Shown piece after piece: positions 20,602 through 29,640 of a DNA stretch of 64,000 nt (position 1 is the stretch's first letter; each line of letters starts with the position of its first letter). Both the position numbers and the translations under genes were made by a program. The stretch covers positions 62,001-126,000 of the forward strand of contig NZ_JABUZA010000002.1 of assembly GCF_014897985.1 (NCBI RefSeq), written 5' to 3'. The notes under the pieces were generated by a model. It was not told where the DNA came from and searched no databases. It saw only the letters and a list, made by a program, of their open reading frames with translations. The DNA is from Halomonas colorata. Its GTDB lineage: Bacteria > Pseudomonadota > Gammaproteobacteria > Pseudomonadales > Halomonadaceae.

Positions 20602-21173
20602 TGTTTAGCCGGATTAAAAGACGCGCCTGGCTCGCAGGCTTGGTCATTGCTTTAGGGGGTCTGCTGGTATGGCTGGATCCGCGCGGCCCACAAGACCAGT
20701 CAGTTGATCCGGCGGCCCAGGCCGAAGAGCCTGGCCACGTGCTGGAAAATGCCGAGATCACCCTGTTTGGCGAGTCGGGGCGCATTCAGCAGTCGCTGGC
20801 CGCCCCGCTGCTGGTATATATACCCCAAAGCACCATGGCCCAAGCGACGCAGCCTGAAGCCACTCTGTTTGACAGCGACAACCGTGAGTGGCTCGCCAAT
20901 GCCAACGAAGGCGAGCTTAATACGGATACTCAGGAACTGACGCTGTCTGGCGAGGCTCGGCTTATCGCCCCGTCAGAAGGCTGGCAGCTAGATACGGACT
21001 TATTGCGCTATGATGGCCTGACGCGACACGCCTGGAGCGAGACGCCAGCGTTACTGCAACAGCCGCCCCAGCGCATGAGTGCATCACGTATGGACGTCTG
21101 GCTTGATGATAGCCAGGTCCGGTTAACCGATAACGTACGCGGGCACCATCCTCCCGTGACACAAACTCCTTAG
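20601..21173 (+). CDS. lptC: LPS export protein LptC
   Basis: A 190-residue bitopic protein with an N-terminal helix (about residues 8-25) and a periplasmic beta-jellyroll. It bridges the LptB2FG extractor to the LptA periplasmic bridge. Sequence conservation is low, as usual, but the membrane helix, beta-rich periplasmic part and position between kdsC and lptA are decisive. Its ATG overlaps the kdsC stop. Confidence 0.9.
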   Translation: MFSRIKRRAWLAGLVIALGGLLVWLDPRGPQDQSVDPAAQAEEPGHVLENAEITLFGESGRIQQSLAAPLLVYIPQSTMAQATQPEATLFDSDNREWLANANEGELNTDTQELTLSGEARLIAPSEGWQLDTDLLRYDGLTRHAWSETPALLQQPPQRMSASRMDVWLDDSQVRLTDNVRGHHPPVTQTP

Positions 21174-21181
21174 GAGTCGCT

Positions 21182-21673
21182 ATGAAAGCTTTTATTCGCA
21201 CTGCGCTTTTTGCGCTTGCGGTGCCGCTATCGGCGGCGGCCCAGACAAGCCAAGCCCCGGTTGAAGTAGAGGCCGACCGTCTAGACCTCGACCAGCGTGC
21301 GGGCACGGCCGTATATTCAGGCAACGTCAATATTCGTCAGGGTAATATGCAATTACGCGGCGATCGCGTTGAAATTTTCCGTAACGATGCGGGTGAGCTT
21401 TCCCGTGCGATTGCAACGGGTGACCGCGCCTACCTGCGTAACCAGCTGGAAGACCAGGATACGCCGATGGAAGGCTGGGGCAAACGGGTGATTTATCACG
21501 TCTCTGAACGGCGCGTCGAGCTGATTGACCAGGCCGAATTGACTCAGGCGGGCGACAAGTTCACCGGAGGTCGCCTGGAATACTTTATTGATCGCGAAGT
21601 AGTGCAGGCACGCTCAGATGTGAGCGGCAGTGAGCCGCAGCGTATTCGTATGACACTTCAGCCAGCGCAATAG
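21182..21673 (+). CDS. lptA: Periplasmic LPS transport protein LptA
   Basis: A 163-residue secreted OstA-like jellyroll protein forming the periplasmic LPS bridge. The signal peptide covers residues 1-20 (cleavage near 'SAAAQ'). Family elements are 'EVEADRLDLDQRAGTAVYSGNVNIRQGNMQLRGDRVEI' (in pieces, ~28-65) and 'YFIDREVVQA'. It lies between lptC and lptB with short gaps. Confidence 0.93.
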   Translation: MKAFIRTALFALAVPLSAAAQTSQAPVEVEADRLDLDQRAGTAVYSGNVNIRQGNMQLRGDRVEIFRNDAGELSRAIATGDRAYLRNQLEDQDTPMEGWGKRVIYHVSERRVELIDQAELTQAGDKFTGGRLEYFIDREVVQARSDVSGSEPQRIRMTLQPAQ

Positions 21674-21682
21674 GAGTGGCCG

Positions 21683-22432
21683 ATGGCTACTGTGGAATCA
21701 CCACCAATCAAGACCCTCTACGCCAATCATTTGGCCAAAAGCTACAAGCGTCGCCGTGTGGTCAAGGATATTAGCCTGGAGATAGCCCAAGGCAGCGTTG
21801 TGGGCCTTCTAGGCCCTAACGGTGCGGGCAAGACCACCTCGTTTTACATGATTGTGGGCCTGGTGAAGTCTGACGCGGGCACCGTAAGTATCGACGAGCT
21901 TGATTTGACCCGCGCCCCCATGCACGAACGTGCCATGGCAGGCATTGGCTATCTCCCCCAGGAAGCCTCTATTTTCCGCAAACTGTCGGTGGCGGATAAT
22001 ATTATGGCGATCCTGGAAACCCGCAAAGATCTAGATAGCGCTGGCCGCGAGCAACGCCTCGAAGCGCTGCTTGAAGATTTCCATATTACGCATATCCGCG
22101 ACAACCTGGGCATGAGCCTTTCGGGTGGCGAGCGGCGCCGGGTCGAGATTGCCCGCTCACTGGCCACAGAGCCTGCCTTCATACTGCTGGATGAGCCGTT
22201 TGCCGGGGTCGACCCCATCTCCGTCGGCGAAATTAAAAGTATCATTCGTGCCTTGAAGCAGCGCCATATCGGCGTGTTAATTACTGACCATAACGTGCGC
22301 GAAACGCTGGATATCTGCGATATTGCTTACATTGTGGGCGATGGTCATATCATCGCGGGCGGCAGCCCAGAGACTATTCTCAATAACCAGAAGGTCAGAG
22401 AAGTTTACCTGGGTGCTGATTTCCGTCTTTAA
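21683..22432 (+). CDS. lptB: LPS export ATP-binding protein LptB
   Basis: A 249-residue ABC ATPase of the LptB2FG complex. Walker A is '[17 protein letters not shown]' (about residues 44-60), the signature is '[16 protein letters not shown]', Walker B is '[13 protein letters not shown]', and the switch is '[11 protein letters not shown]'. It is the last lpt gene, and rpoN begins ~120 bp downstream. Confidence 0.97.
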   Translation: MATVESPPIKTLYANHLAKSYKRRRVVKDISLEIAQGSVVGLLGPNGAGKTTSFYMIVGLVKSDAGTVSIDELDLTRAPMHERAMAGIGYLPQEASIFRKLSVADNIMAILETRKDLDSAGREQRLEALLEDFHITHIRDNLGMSLSGGERRRVEIARSLATEPAFILLDEPFAGVDPISVGEIKSIIRALKQRHIGVLITDHNVRETLDICDIAYIVGDGHIIAGGSPETILNNQKVREVYLGADFRL

Positions 22433-22479
22433 ATTTATGTTCACTGCTAAACAGGGATCTGCAGCAGAATTATTATCAA

Positions 22480-22495
22480 TGGCATGCTTATTGCA
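22480..22495 (+). promoter_or_regulatory. Near-consensus sigma-54 (-24/-12) promoter upstream of rpoN
   Basis: TGGCATG-N4-TTGCA, with GG at 22481-22482 and GC at 22493-22494 separated by exactly 10 bp, matching the sigma-54 consensus TGGCAYR-N4-TTGCW. Predicted initiation is near 22506, ~50 nt upstream of rpoN. No enhancer-binding site is recognisable by eye. Confidence 0.6.
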
Positions 22496-22555
22496 CTTGC
22501 ACATAAACATGACTCGCACTAGGGTAAAGCTTTCCGAGTAACGAGTGGTTCTCAG

Positions 22556-23971
22556 ATGGTCATGAAAGCTTCTCTCCAATTGCGTATCGGTACGCAGCTG
22601 ACCATGACACCTCAGCTGCAGCAGGCCATTGCCCTGCTCCAGTTATCCACATTGGATCTGCGTCAGGAAATTCAGCAGGCGCTGGATGCCAATCCGATGC
22701 TGGAACAGGAAGATGAATTCGGTGAGCAGGCAGCCGTTGAAACGCAGGAAGCGGAGTGGGCGGAAAGCATACCCAATGAACTCTCCGTTGATAGCGACTG
22801 GTCCGACACCTATCAGGATGTAGGCAGCTCAGGCAGCAGCACTGAGGGACCTGACTTTGAGCGCCAGGCAGCGGGACAAAGCCTGCACGGTCATTTGCTT
22901 TGGCAGCTCGCCATGACCGACTTCAGCGCACGTGAACAGCAGATTGCAGAAAGCTTGATCGACGCGCTGGATGCCAACGGCTACCTGACGCAGCCCTTAA
23001 ACGATATTCGCGACGGGTTGCGCGCTCAAAATATCGAAGCGCTTAGCCAGCGCGAGATGGAAACCATTCTGATGCGTTTGCAGCAGTTTGAGCCGACCGG
23101 CGTTTTTGCCCGCGACCTGCGCGAATGCCTGATGCTTCAACTGGCTACCCTGCCCGATGACACTCCCCTGCTTGTCCCGGCGCGCCGTCTGGTACGCCAG
23201 TTTCTGGAAGCACTCGGCAAAAATGACATTCGGCTACTCAAGCGCCGCCTAGGGCTGGACGATGAGCAGCTAGACGATGTGATTGGCCTGATCCGCAGCC
23301 TGGACCCACGCCCCGGTAGCGCTTACGGGGTGACCGATGATAGCTATATCACGCCTGACCTGGTGGTACGCCACGATCATGAAGGCTGGCACCTGGAGCT
23401 TAACCCTGAAGCTCTGCCTCGCCTGCGCATCCAGCCCGACTACGCCAGCTTGATCAAGCGTGCCGACAAGAGCCAGGATAACCAGTTTTTAAAAGAGCAC
23501 TTGCAAGAAGCACGCTGGTTAATCAAAAGCCTCTCCAGCCGCAACGATACACTGCTGCGCGTAGGGCGCGAAATCATCACCCGTCAAATCGGCTTTTTAG
23601 AGCAAGGTGAAGAGGCCATGAAGCCTTTGATTCTTGCGGATATTGCAGAAGCCGTGGAAATGCATGAATCCACCATTTCACGTGTGACAACGCAGAAATA
23701 TATTCATACCCCACGGGGTGTCTTTGAGCTTAAATACTTTTTCTCAAGCCAGATCAGCGGTCAAGACGGGGGCGACAGCCACTCAAGCACGGCGATTCGC
23801 GCCCGGCTCAAGAAGCTGATCCAGGACGAACCCCCTGGCAAACCGCTCTCAGACAGCCGTTTGGTCACGCTGCTTGAAGAGGGAGGTATTACGGTGGCAC
23901 GGCGTACTGTGGCCAAATACCGCGAGTCATTGGGCATTCCATCCTCCAGTGAACGCCGTCGCTTAAGGTAG
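22556..23971 (+). CDS. rpoN: RNA polymerase sigma-54 factor RpoN
   Basis: A 471-residue sigma-54. The glutamine/leucine-rich region I is seen in 'LQLRIGTQLTMTPQLQQAIALLQLSTLDLRQEIQQAL' (in pieces, residues ~6-43). An acidic region II (about 45-110) follows. The HTH is near 'DIAEAVEMHESTISRVTTQKYIHTPRG', and the RpoN box is 'ARRTVAKYRE' at 448-457, reading the -24 element. The start could equally be ATG 22562, which matches the E. coli N-terminus ('MK..LQLR') better; the ribosome site is weak for both. Confidence 0.96.
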   Translation: MVMKASLQLRIGTQLTMTPQLQQAIALLQLSTLDLRQEIQQALDANPMLEQEDEFGEQAAVETQEAEWAESIPNELSVDSDWSDTYQDVGSSGSSTEGPDFERQAAGQSLHGHLLWQLAMTDFSAREQQIAESLIDALDANGYLTQPLNDIRDGLRAQNIEALSQREMETILMRLQQFEPTGVFARDLRECLMLQLATLPDDTPLLVPARRLVRQFLEALGKNDIRLLKRRLGLDDEQLDDVIGLIRSLDPRPGSAYGVTDDSYITPDLVVRHDHEGWHLELNPEALPRLRIQPDYASLIKRADKSQDNQFLKEHLQEARWLIKSLSSRNDTLLRVGREIITRQIGFLEQGEEAMKPLILADIAEAVEMHESTISRVTTQKYIHTPRGVFELKYFFSSQISGQDGGDSHSSTAIRARLKKLIQDEPPGKPLSDSRLVTLLEEGGITVARRTVAKYRESLGIPSSSERRRLR

Positions 23972-24033
23972 GCTTTTAGGAGGTCTTGAGACAGTTTTGT
24001 ACAAGAGAAACAGCAAAACTCGCGACAAGGGCT

Positions 24034-24061
24034 TTGCAACACCGTAAAAAGGGTTACAATC
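24034..24061 (+). promoter_or_regulatory. Candidate promoter for hpf
   Basis: TTTGCA (24034-24039), 16-bp spacer, TACAAT (24056-24061), ~33 bp upstream of the hpf start and after the rpoN stop. It would let hpf-ptsN-rapZ-ptsO be expressed independently of rpoN. Confidence 0.5.
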
Positions 24062-24093
24062 GAAATACAGTCCGATGGATAAGGAGTACGTCA

Positions 24094-24402
24094 ATGCAAG
24101 TAAACATCACTGGTCATCACGTAGAACTGACTGACGCCTTGCGTGACTATGTTAATGAAAAGCTTGAACGCGTCGAACGCCATTACGACAATATCACCAC
24201 GGTACAAGTAACCTTATCCATTGAGAAGGAGCGCCAGCAGGCGGCATGCACCCTTCATGCAGCAGGCGCCGACCTGCATGCCGATGCGGAAGATGTCGAT
24301 ATGTATGCAGCCATCGACGCATTAGCCGATAAAATCGATCGTCAACTCGTTAAGCATAAGGAAAAAGCACAAGCTCGCGCCCAAGGCGCAGGCGTGCGTT
24401 AA
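24094..24402 (+). CDS. hpf: Ribosome hibernation promoting factor, short form
   Basis: A 102-residue HPF/YfiA-family protein that inactivates 70S ribosomes in slow growth. The family start is 'MQVNITGHHVELTDALRDYVNEKLERVERHYD' (in pieces, residues 1-32). 'DLHADAEDVDMYAAIDALADKIDRQL' (split) is also seen. The short form (no C-terminal dimerisation domain) implies that RMF-type dimerisation would be needed for 100S formation. AAGGAG sits 7 nt upstream of the chosen ATG 24094. Located between rpoN and ptsN, as expected. Confidence 0.96.
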   Translation: MQVNITGHHVELTDALRDYVNEKLERVERHYDNITTVQVTLSIEKERQQAACTLHAAGADLHADAEDVDMYAAIDALADKIDRQLVKHKEKAQARAQGAGVR

Positions 24403-24406
24403 CTCA

Positions 24407-24877
24407 ATGACGTTGGAAACTATCCTCCCCCCGGAGCGCGTGCTTTACGATGTGCCTGGGGGCAGCAAAAAAAGGGTGCTGGAGTTTTTCAGCACCTTTA
24501 TCGCTCAAAACACACCTAGCCTGGACAGCCAAGAAGTGTTCAGCCGACTGATTGGTCGCGAACGACTTGGAAGCACGGGGATCGGCAACGGCGTTGCCAT
24601 TCCCCATGCACGTAGCCCTCACTGCGCTACGCCCATCGCAGGTTTTCTAAAGCTATCAGAGCCCGTTGATTTTGACGCTATAGACGGTGATCCGGTTGAT
24701 CTCGTATTTGTGCTGCTGGTACCTGAAGAGGCCGATGATACACATCTGTCGCTCTTGGGCCAGGTAGCCACCATTATGAACGATGCCAGCACACGCCAAG
24801 CGTTACGAAAAACCAATAGCCAGCGTGAGTTGTTTGATTTGCTTATGAGTAAAATTCGTGAGCAGACAGCAACGTAG
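24407..24877 (+). CDS. ptsN: Nitrogen-PTS EIIA component PtsN
   Basis: A 156-residue EIIA-Ntr of the regulatory nitrogen phosphotransferase system (PtsP-PtsO-PtsN). The phospho-acceptor is H67 in 'GNGVAIPHARS'. 'PVDLVFVLLVPEEADDTHL' is family-typical. PtsN acts as a regulator (potassium transport, sigma-54 linked functions) rather than in sugar uptake. It begins 5 bp after hpf. Confidence 0.95.
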   Translation: MTLETILPPERVLYDVPGGSKKRVLEFFSTFIAQNTPSLDSQEVFSRLIGRERLGSTGIGNGVAIPHARSPHCATPIAGFLKLSEPVDFDAIDGDPVDLVFVLLVPEEADDTHLSLLGQVATIMNDASTRQALRKTNSQRELFDLLMSKIREQTAT

Positions 24878-24949
24878 CCTGTAGAGCGTTTGGCATCTCT
24901 TCTCGCTTTCACATCCATGCTTTTACCAAAGCACGCAAAGAGAGCCATT

Positions 24950-25882
24950 ATGCAACTGGTGATCATTAGCGGCCGCTCAGGGTCCGGTAAATCTATCGCT
25001 TTACAGGCGTTGGAAGATATTGGCTACTATGCCATCGACAACCTGCCTGCAATGTTGCTTGGCTCGCTGGTAGATGAACTTTGCGAAGAAGGCGGGCGTA
25101 CGCACCTAGCAGTGAGTATTGATGCGCGCAATTTGCCTACGGCGCTGGAAAGATTGCCAACGCTGCTTGATGAGCTGCGTCAGCGCCCCATTGACTGCCA
25201 GGTCATCTATCTGACCACCGATGCGCGTATTTTGCTTGAGCGCTACTCTGCCACACGGCGACGCCACCCATTAACGCGTGATAGCCATATGACGCTTGAA
25301 GAGGCGATCACCAAAGAGGAAGAGACGCTTAATGAGATACGCGACTTAGCCGATCTTAGGATAGACACCTCACGTTTATCGGTACACGATTTGCGCCGGC
25401 GCATAGCCGATCAGGTCGCCCACCAGCACAAAGACCAGCTAACGCTTACCTTTGAATCGTTTGGCTACAAGCACGGCGTGCCCATGGATGCAGATTTGGT
25501 GTTTGACGTGCGCTGCCTGCCCAATCCCTACTGGGACCCAACGCTACGTCAGTACACAGGACGTGACGCAACGATTATTGCGTTTCTGCGCGGCTATCCG
25601 ATTGTCGAAGATATGAGCAACGACATTCAGGCTTTGCTAGAACGTTGGCTGCCAGCTTATCAGAATAGTCAGCGTAGCTATATGACCGTGGCCATCGGCT
25701 GTACTGGCGGGCAGCACCGCTCCGTGTATATCGCCGAGCAGCTGGCCCAAAAGCTTGCGCCGTTAATAGGCGAAGTACAGTTGCGCCATCGCGAGCTTGG
25801 CCTGCAATATACGTTAAGCGGCACGCAAGCAGAGCCGCTTGATAAAGCTTCATTGGCAGAGCAGGCGCCTAGCGCTCAGTAA
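24950..25882 (+). CDS. rapZ: RNase adaptor protein RapZ
   Basis: A 310-residue RapZ. The N-terminal P-loop domain has 'ISGRSGSGKS' (about residues 5-14), and 'YLTTDARILLERYSATRRRHPL' lies near residues 82-103. The conserved C-terminal RNA-binding domain has 'GCTGGQHRSVYIAEQLA'. In E. coli RapZ targets the sRNA GlmZ to RNase E to control GlmS (amino-sugar supply for LPS and murein). I chose ATG 24950 with AGAGAG upstream. Confidence 0.94.
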   Translation: MQLVIISGRSGSGKSIALQALEDIGYYAIDNLPAMLLGSLVDELCEEGGRTHLAVSIDARNLPTALERLPTLLDELRQRPIDCQVIYLTTDARILLERYSATRRRHPLTRDSHMTLEEAITKEEETLNEIRDLADLRIDTSRLSVHDLRRRIADQVAHQHKDQLTLTFESFGYKHGVPMDADLVFDVRCLPNPYWDPTLRQYTGRDATIIAFLRGYPIVEDMSNDIQALLERWLPAYQNSQRSYMTVAIGCTGGQHRSVYIAEQLAQKLAPLIGEVQLRHRELGLQYTLSGTQAEPLDKASLAEQAPSAQ

Positions 25883-25933
25883 ACGCATACTGCATACATC
25901 ATTAATGACACCACTCGGAGAAAGGGAACCAGG

Positions 25934-26203
25934 GTGCCAGAAAGAACGCTAACACTTACCAATCAACGTGGCCTACATGCCCGCGCAGCAACCAAACTGG
26001 TCAAGTGCGGTCAGCAATATTCCGCCAGAATTCACGTGTACAAACAGCAGCAAATGGCTGACGCTGCCAATATCATGTCGCTTTTGATGTTAGCCGCACC
26101 TTGCGGCACCGAACTGCGTATTCACGCGGAAGGTGACGACGCCGAACACGCGCTTGAAGCCATACAAGCCCTGTTCGACGCCCGCTTTGACGAAGACCAG
26201 TAG
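25934..26203 (+). CDS. ptsO: Nitrogen-PTS phosphocarrier NPr (PtsO)
   Basis: An 89-residue HPr-like protein that passes phosphate from PtsP to PtsN. The phospho-His is H15 in 'QRGLHARAAT'. 'MADAANIMSLLMLAAPCGTEL' (split) is the NPr-type region around the position of HPr Ser46. The start is GTG 25934 after a purine-rich GGGAACCAGG. It ends only 3 bp from the end of the convergent pmbA. Confidence 0.93.
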   Translation: MPERTLTLTNQRGLHARAATKLVKCGQQYSARIHVYKQQQMADAANIMSLLMLAAPCGTELRIHAEGDDAEHALEAIQALFDARFDEDQ

Positions 26204-26206
26204 CGC

Positions 26207-27547
26207 TTAGCTACCCGCCACCGTCATCGCATCAATCAGCCAACTACCCGTATGAACACTACCACGCGTATCAGTATCGCTGCCGATACCGACCAATCCT
26301 GAGAACATGCGCTCCAGGTTTCCGGCAATGGTGAACTCTTCAATTGGATACTGAACTTCACCATTCTCGACCCAGAAACCTGCCGCCCCGCGGGAATAGT
26401 CGCCGGTCACCCCGTTGACGCCCTGCCCCATCAGTTCGGTTACCCAGATACCCCGCCCCATTTCCTTGAGCAGCGCTTCGCGTGTTTTCAAGGGCGCGTC
26501 AAGGCGCACATTGCGTGCACCGCCCGCATTCCCGGTGGTCTGCATGCCCAGGCGACGAGCGCTGTAGGATGAGAGCATGTAGCTTGCGATGCTCCCCTGA
26601 TCGATAAAGCGATTGTTGCGCGTTTGAACGCCTTCACCATCAAACGGCGTACTGGCCGTGGCTCCAACTTCCATGGGTCGCTCTTCAAGACTGAACCACT
26701 CGGGAAAAAGCGGTGTCCCCAGACGATCGCACAGGAAAGAGGACTGACGATACAGCGCGCCGCCAGCCAAGGCGCTGAGCAGATGACCGATTAACCCTGC
26801 AGATAGCGAAGGATCAAACAGGACTGGAAATGTACCCGTGGGGGGTAACTGGGCGCCTAACCGGCGTAGCGTGCGCGCAGCCGCCTCTCGGCCAACCTCA
26901 GCAGGGTCACGTAAATGCAGAGGGTTACGCGCAGAGGTATAGTCGTAATCGCGCTGCATGCCGCTCTCATCCTGCGCGATCAACATGCAGGAAAGTGAAT
27001 GACTGCTGCCTTTCTGGGTGCCTAAAAAGCCGTGACTATTGGCATAGACCCGAACACCTTCGCCACTGGAGAGCGAAGCGCCCTCTGACTGGCTAATACC
27101 GTCAACATCGCGACCCGCCTGCTCACAGGCAAGCGCAATCTCAATAGCCTGTTCGGTGGTCAGCGCCCACGGATAATGCACTTTCAGATCCGGAAGCTCA
27201 GTGGCCATCTGGTCAGCATCTGCAAGCCCAGCGACCGGGTCTTCACCGGTGTAACGGGCAATCGCCAATGCCTTTTCAACCACGGCCTGAATAGAGGCGC
27301 TGCTTGCATCGCTTGAAGACGCACTTCCTTTACGCTTACCCACATAAAGCGTTACCGCAATGCCTTGGTCGCGGGAAAGTTCAACGGTTTCCACCTCACC
27401 CAAGCGCACGCTGACACCCGTGCCCTGATCGACGCTTGCGCCAACCTCGGCGGCATCTGCGCCCAGTCGTTTGGCCAGGGCCAGCGCTTCTTCTGCACGT
27501 GCTGTCAGAAGTGCCTGCTGCGAGGATGCATCAAATGCCTGTGCCAT
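26207..27547 (-). CDS. pmbA: Metalloprotease subunit PmbA/TldE
   Basis: A 446-residue PmbA/TldE, the non-catalytic partner in the TldD-TldE heterodimeric metalloprotease that degrades unfolded peptides and matures microcin B17 in E. coli. Family elements: 'PVLFDPSLSAGLIGHLLSALAGGALYRQSSFL' (in pieces), 'FDGEGVQTRNNRFID', and the C-terminal 'FTIAGNLERMF'. It lacks the HExxxH of TldD. ATG 27547 is preceded by AAGGAGG. Divergent from darP; tldD lies just beyond darP. Confidence 0.94.
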   Translation of the reverse strand: MAQAFDASSQQALLTARAEEALALAKRLGADAAEVGASVDQGTGVSVRLGEVETVELSRDQGIAVTLYVGKRKGSASSSDASSASIQAVVEKALAIARYTGEDPVAGLADADQMATELPDLKVHYPWALTTEQAIEIALACEQAGRDVDGISQSEGASLSSGEGVRVYANSHGFLGTQKGSSHSLSCMLIAQDESGMQRDYDYTSARNPLHLRDPAEVGREAAARTLRRLGAQLPPTGTFPVLFDPSLSAGLIGHLLSALAGGALYRQSSFLCDRLGTPLFPEWFSLEERPMEVGATASTPFDGEGVQTRNNRFIDQGSIASYMLSSYSARRLGMQTTGNAGGARNVRLDAPLKTREALLKEMGRGIWVTELMGQGVNGVTGDYSRGAAGFWVENGEVQYPIEEFTIAGNLERMFSGLVGIGSDTDTRGSVHTGSWLIDAMTVAGS

Positions 27548-27602
27548 ATGGCCTCCTTTTTCGTACGAATTGCATCGCCGAATCAATGTTATGGTCGCAG
27601 CC

Positions 27603-27611
27603 TGATATAAT
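27603..27611 (+). promoter_or_regulatory. Extended -10 promoter for darP
   Basis: TGA-TATAAT: a consensus -10 (27606-27611) with the TGn extension; the -35 (TCAATG, 17-bp spacer) is weak, as is usual for extended -10 promoters. Predicted leader ~26 nt. Confidence 0.6.
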
Positions 27612-27643
27612 GCTGCCAACGAATCTTGTCTGTGAGTTTAATT

Positions 27644-28165
27644 ATGCCGAAACTACGCCCCGAGCCCTTTGATACTCAAGAGCCCGAAGAGCGGCCGAGC
27701 AAATCGCAACTCAAACGCGAAATGCATGCGCTTCAAGCGCTTGGCGAAACCTTAATCGCCATGAAGCCCGCCGAGCGTGCTCGTTTTCCTCTCTCTGACG
27801 ATATGCTCAGGGCCATTGAAGAGACCTCGCGTATCCGCTCCCACGAAGGGCGTCGTCGTCATATGCAGTACGTCGGCAAGCTCATTCGTAAAGAGGACCT
27901 GGTCGCGATTCAAGGAGTATTTGACTCAATCGAGCAGGAAAAAGAGCAGCGTGATCATGCTTTTCACCGCCTTGAAAAGTGGCGGGACCGGCTGGTTGAA
28001 GAAGGCGATCCTGCCGTTGACCTGTTCATGGCGGAATACCCCGACGCCGATCGCCAGGCGCTACGTCAATTAATCCGTAATGCCCAGCGCGAACGTGACC
28101 AGGGCAAACCGCCCACCAGCTCGCGTAAACTGTTTAAACATCTACGCGAGACGCTGGCGCTTTAA
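27644..28165 (+). CDS. darP: Ribosome-associated protein DarP (YjgA, DUF615)
   Basis: A 173-residue, highly charged, helical protein of the DUF615/YjgA family, associated with late 50S ribosomal subunit assembly. Family sequence includes 'RPSKSQLKREMHALQALGE', 'RIRSHEGRRRHMQYVGKLIR' and 'RQLIRNAQRE'. I chose ATG 27644 over a TTG six codons earlier. It sits between pmbA (divergent) and tldD (convergent, 20 bp apart). Confidence 0.92.
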   Translation: MPKLRPEPFDTQEPEERPSKSQLKREMHALQALGETLIAMKPAERARFPLSDDMLRAIEETSRIRSHEGRRRHMQYVGKLIRKEDLVAIQGVFDSIEQEKEQRDHAFHRLEKWRDRLVEEGDPAVDLFMAEYPDADRQALRQLIRNAQRERDQGKPPTSSRKLFKHLRETLAL

Positions 28166-28185
28166 CGCCCTAAGCTTCAACCCCG

Positions 28186-29640
28186 TTAAGAAGACTGCGT
28201 ACCGCCAACGGTCAGCTCATCTAATTTTAGCGTGGGCTGACCTACGCCTACCGGTACGCCCTGCCCTTCTTTACCGCACACGCCAATACCGGTATCCAGT
28301 GCCATATCATGGCCAATCATGGAAACGCGGCCCATCGCCTCGGGGCCATTGCCTATCAGCGTGGCACCTTTTACCGGCACGGTGATACGCCCGTCTTCGA
28401 TTAAATAGGCTTCACTGGCGGAGAACACGAATTTACCCGACGTGATATCCACCTGGCCGCCACCAAAACTGACGGCGTAGATCCCGCGCTTGACGCTTTT
28501 GATAATATCTTCAGGCTCATCCTGGCCTGCCAGCATGACCGTATTGGTCATACGCGGCATGGGTAAATGCGCAAACGACTCACGGCGCGCATTACCGGTT
28601 GGCGCCATATTCATCAGCCGTGCATTCAGCTTGTCCTGCATATAGCCGGTCAGAATACCGTCTTCGATCAGCGGGGTGTTTTGGCCCGGTGTGCCTTCGT
28701 CATCAATGCTTAACGAGCCGCGCCCGTCGACAATGGTAGCGTCATCCACCACGGTGACGCCTTTAGCCGCCACACGCTGCCCCATACGCCCGGAAAACGC
28801 CGAGCTGCCTTTACGGTTGAAGTCACCTTCAAGGCCATGGCCCACAGCCTCATGCAGCAAAATACCCGGCCAGCCCGACGCCAGCACCACAGGCATTTGC
28901 CCGGCGGGCGCGTCAACGGCCTCAAGATTCACCAGCGCCTGGCGTACGGCCTCTTTAGCGTAACGCTCAGCGACACCTTCATCGCGCAGGCGCGACATCG
29001 AGTAGCGTCCACCACCGCCTGAGCCGCCCCGCTCTCGACGGCCATTTTTCACCGCAATCACGCTCACGTTAAAACGCACTAGCGGGCGAATATCAGCCGC
29101 CAACGTGCCGTCACTGGCGCGCACCATGACCACTTCGTAAGTACCCGAAAGCGACGCACTAACCTGCGTAACGCTTGGGTCTGCTGCGCGCGCCGCGCGA
29201 TCGGCGTCTTTTAGCATGGCAACCTTTTCTTCAGCGGTTAGCCCCGCCAAAGGGTCCACGCCCGCATAAAAAGATGCTGCGGCAACAGGCTTTACTACCT
29301 GCCCAGGCAAACGCTTGCCGCTACGCACAATACCTGACGCCGTACGTCCGGTATCGATCAGCGCATCGGCCGTAATTTGGTTGGAGTAGGCAAAGCCGGT
29401 TTTTTCGCCTGCCAGCGCACGCACGCCGACACCACCATCAATGTTATAACTCGCTTCTTTGACTTCGCCGTCCTCTAATACCCAGCCTTCCGTCCAGGTA
29501 CGCTGAAAGTACAGATCAGCATAATCCACACCCGCACCCATGGCGTATTCAAGGCCTTTATCAAGGCCATCAAGGTCGAGACCACCCGGCGTGAGCAGAA
29601 TGGAAACAGCGGACTCTATATCGCTCTTAATTGCGGTCAT
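28186..29640 (-). CDS. tldD: Metalloprotease subunit TldD
   Basis: A 484-residue TldD, the catalytic subunit of TldD/TldE. The zinc motif is '[13 protein letters not shown]' (H263, E264, H268). '[16 protein letters not shown]' and the C-terminal '[18 protein letters not shown]' are typical. The ATG overlaps the yhdP stop (ATGA), and the gene closes the mreB...tldD series. Confidence 0.95.
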   Translation of the reverse strand: MTAIKSDIESAVSILLTPGGLDLDGLDKGLEYAMGAGVDYADLYFQRTWTEGWVLEDGEVKEASYNIDGGVGVRALAGEKTGFAYSNQITADALIDTGRTASGIVRSGKRLPGQVVKPVAAASFYAGVDPLAGLTAEEKVAMLKDADRAARAADPSVTQVSASLSGTYEVVMVRASDGTLAADIRPLVRFNVSVIAVKNGRRERGGSGGGGRYSMSRLRDEGVAERYAKEAVRQALVNLEAVDAPAGQMPVVLASGWPGILLHEAVGHGLEGDFNRKGSSAFSGRMGQRVAAKGVTVVDDATIVDGRGSLSIDDEGTPGQNTPLIEDGILTGYMQDKLNARLMNMAPTGNARRESFAHLPMPRMTNTVMLAGQDEPEDIIKSVKRGIYAVSFGGGQVDITSGKFVFSASEAYLIEDGRITVPVKGATLIGNGPEAMGRVSMIGHDMALDTGIGVCGKEGQGVPVGVGQPTLKLDELTVGGTQSS

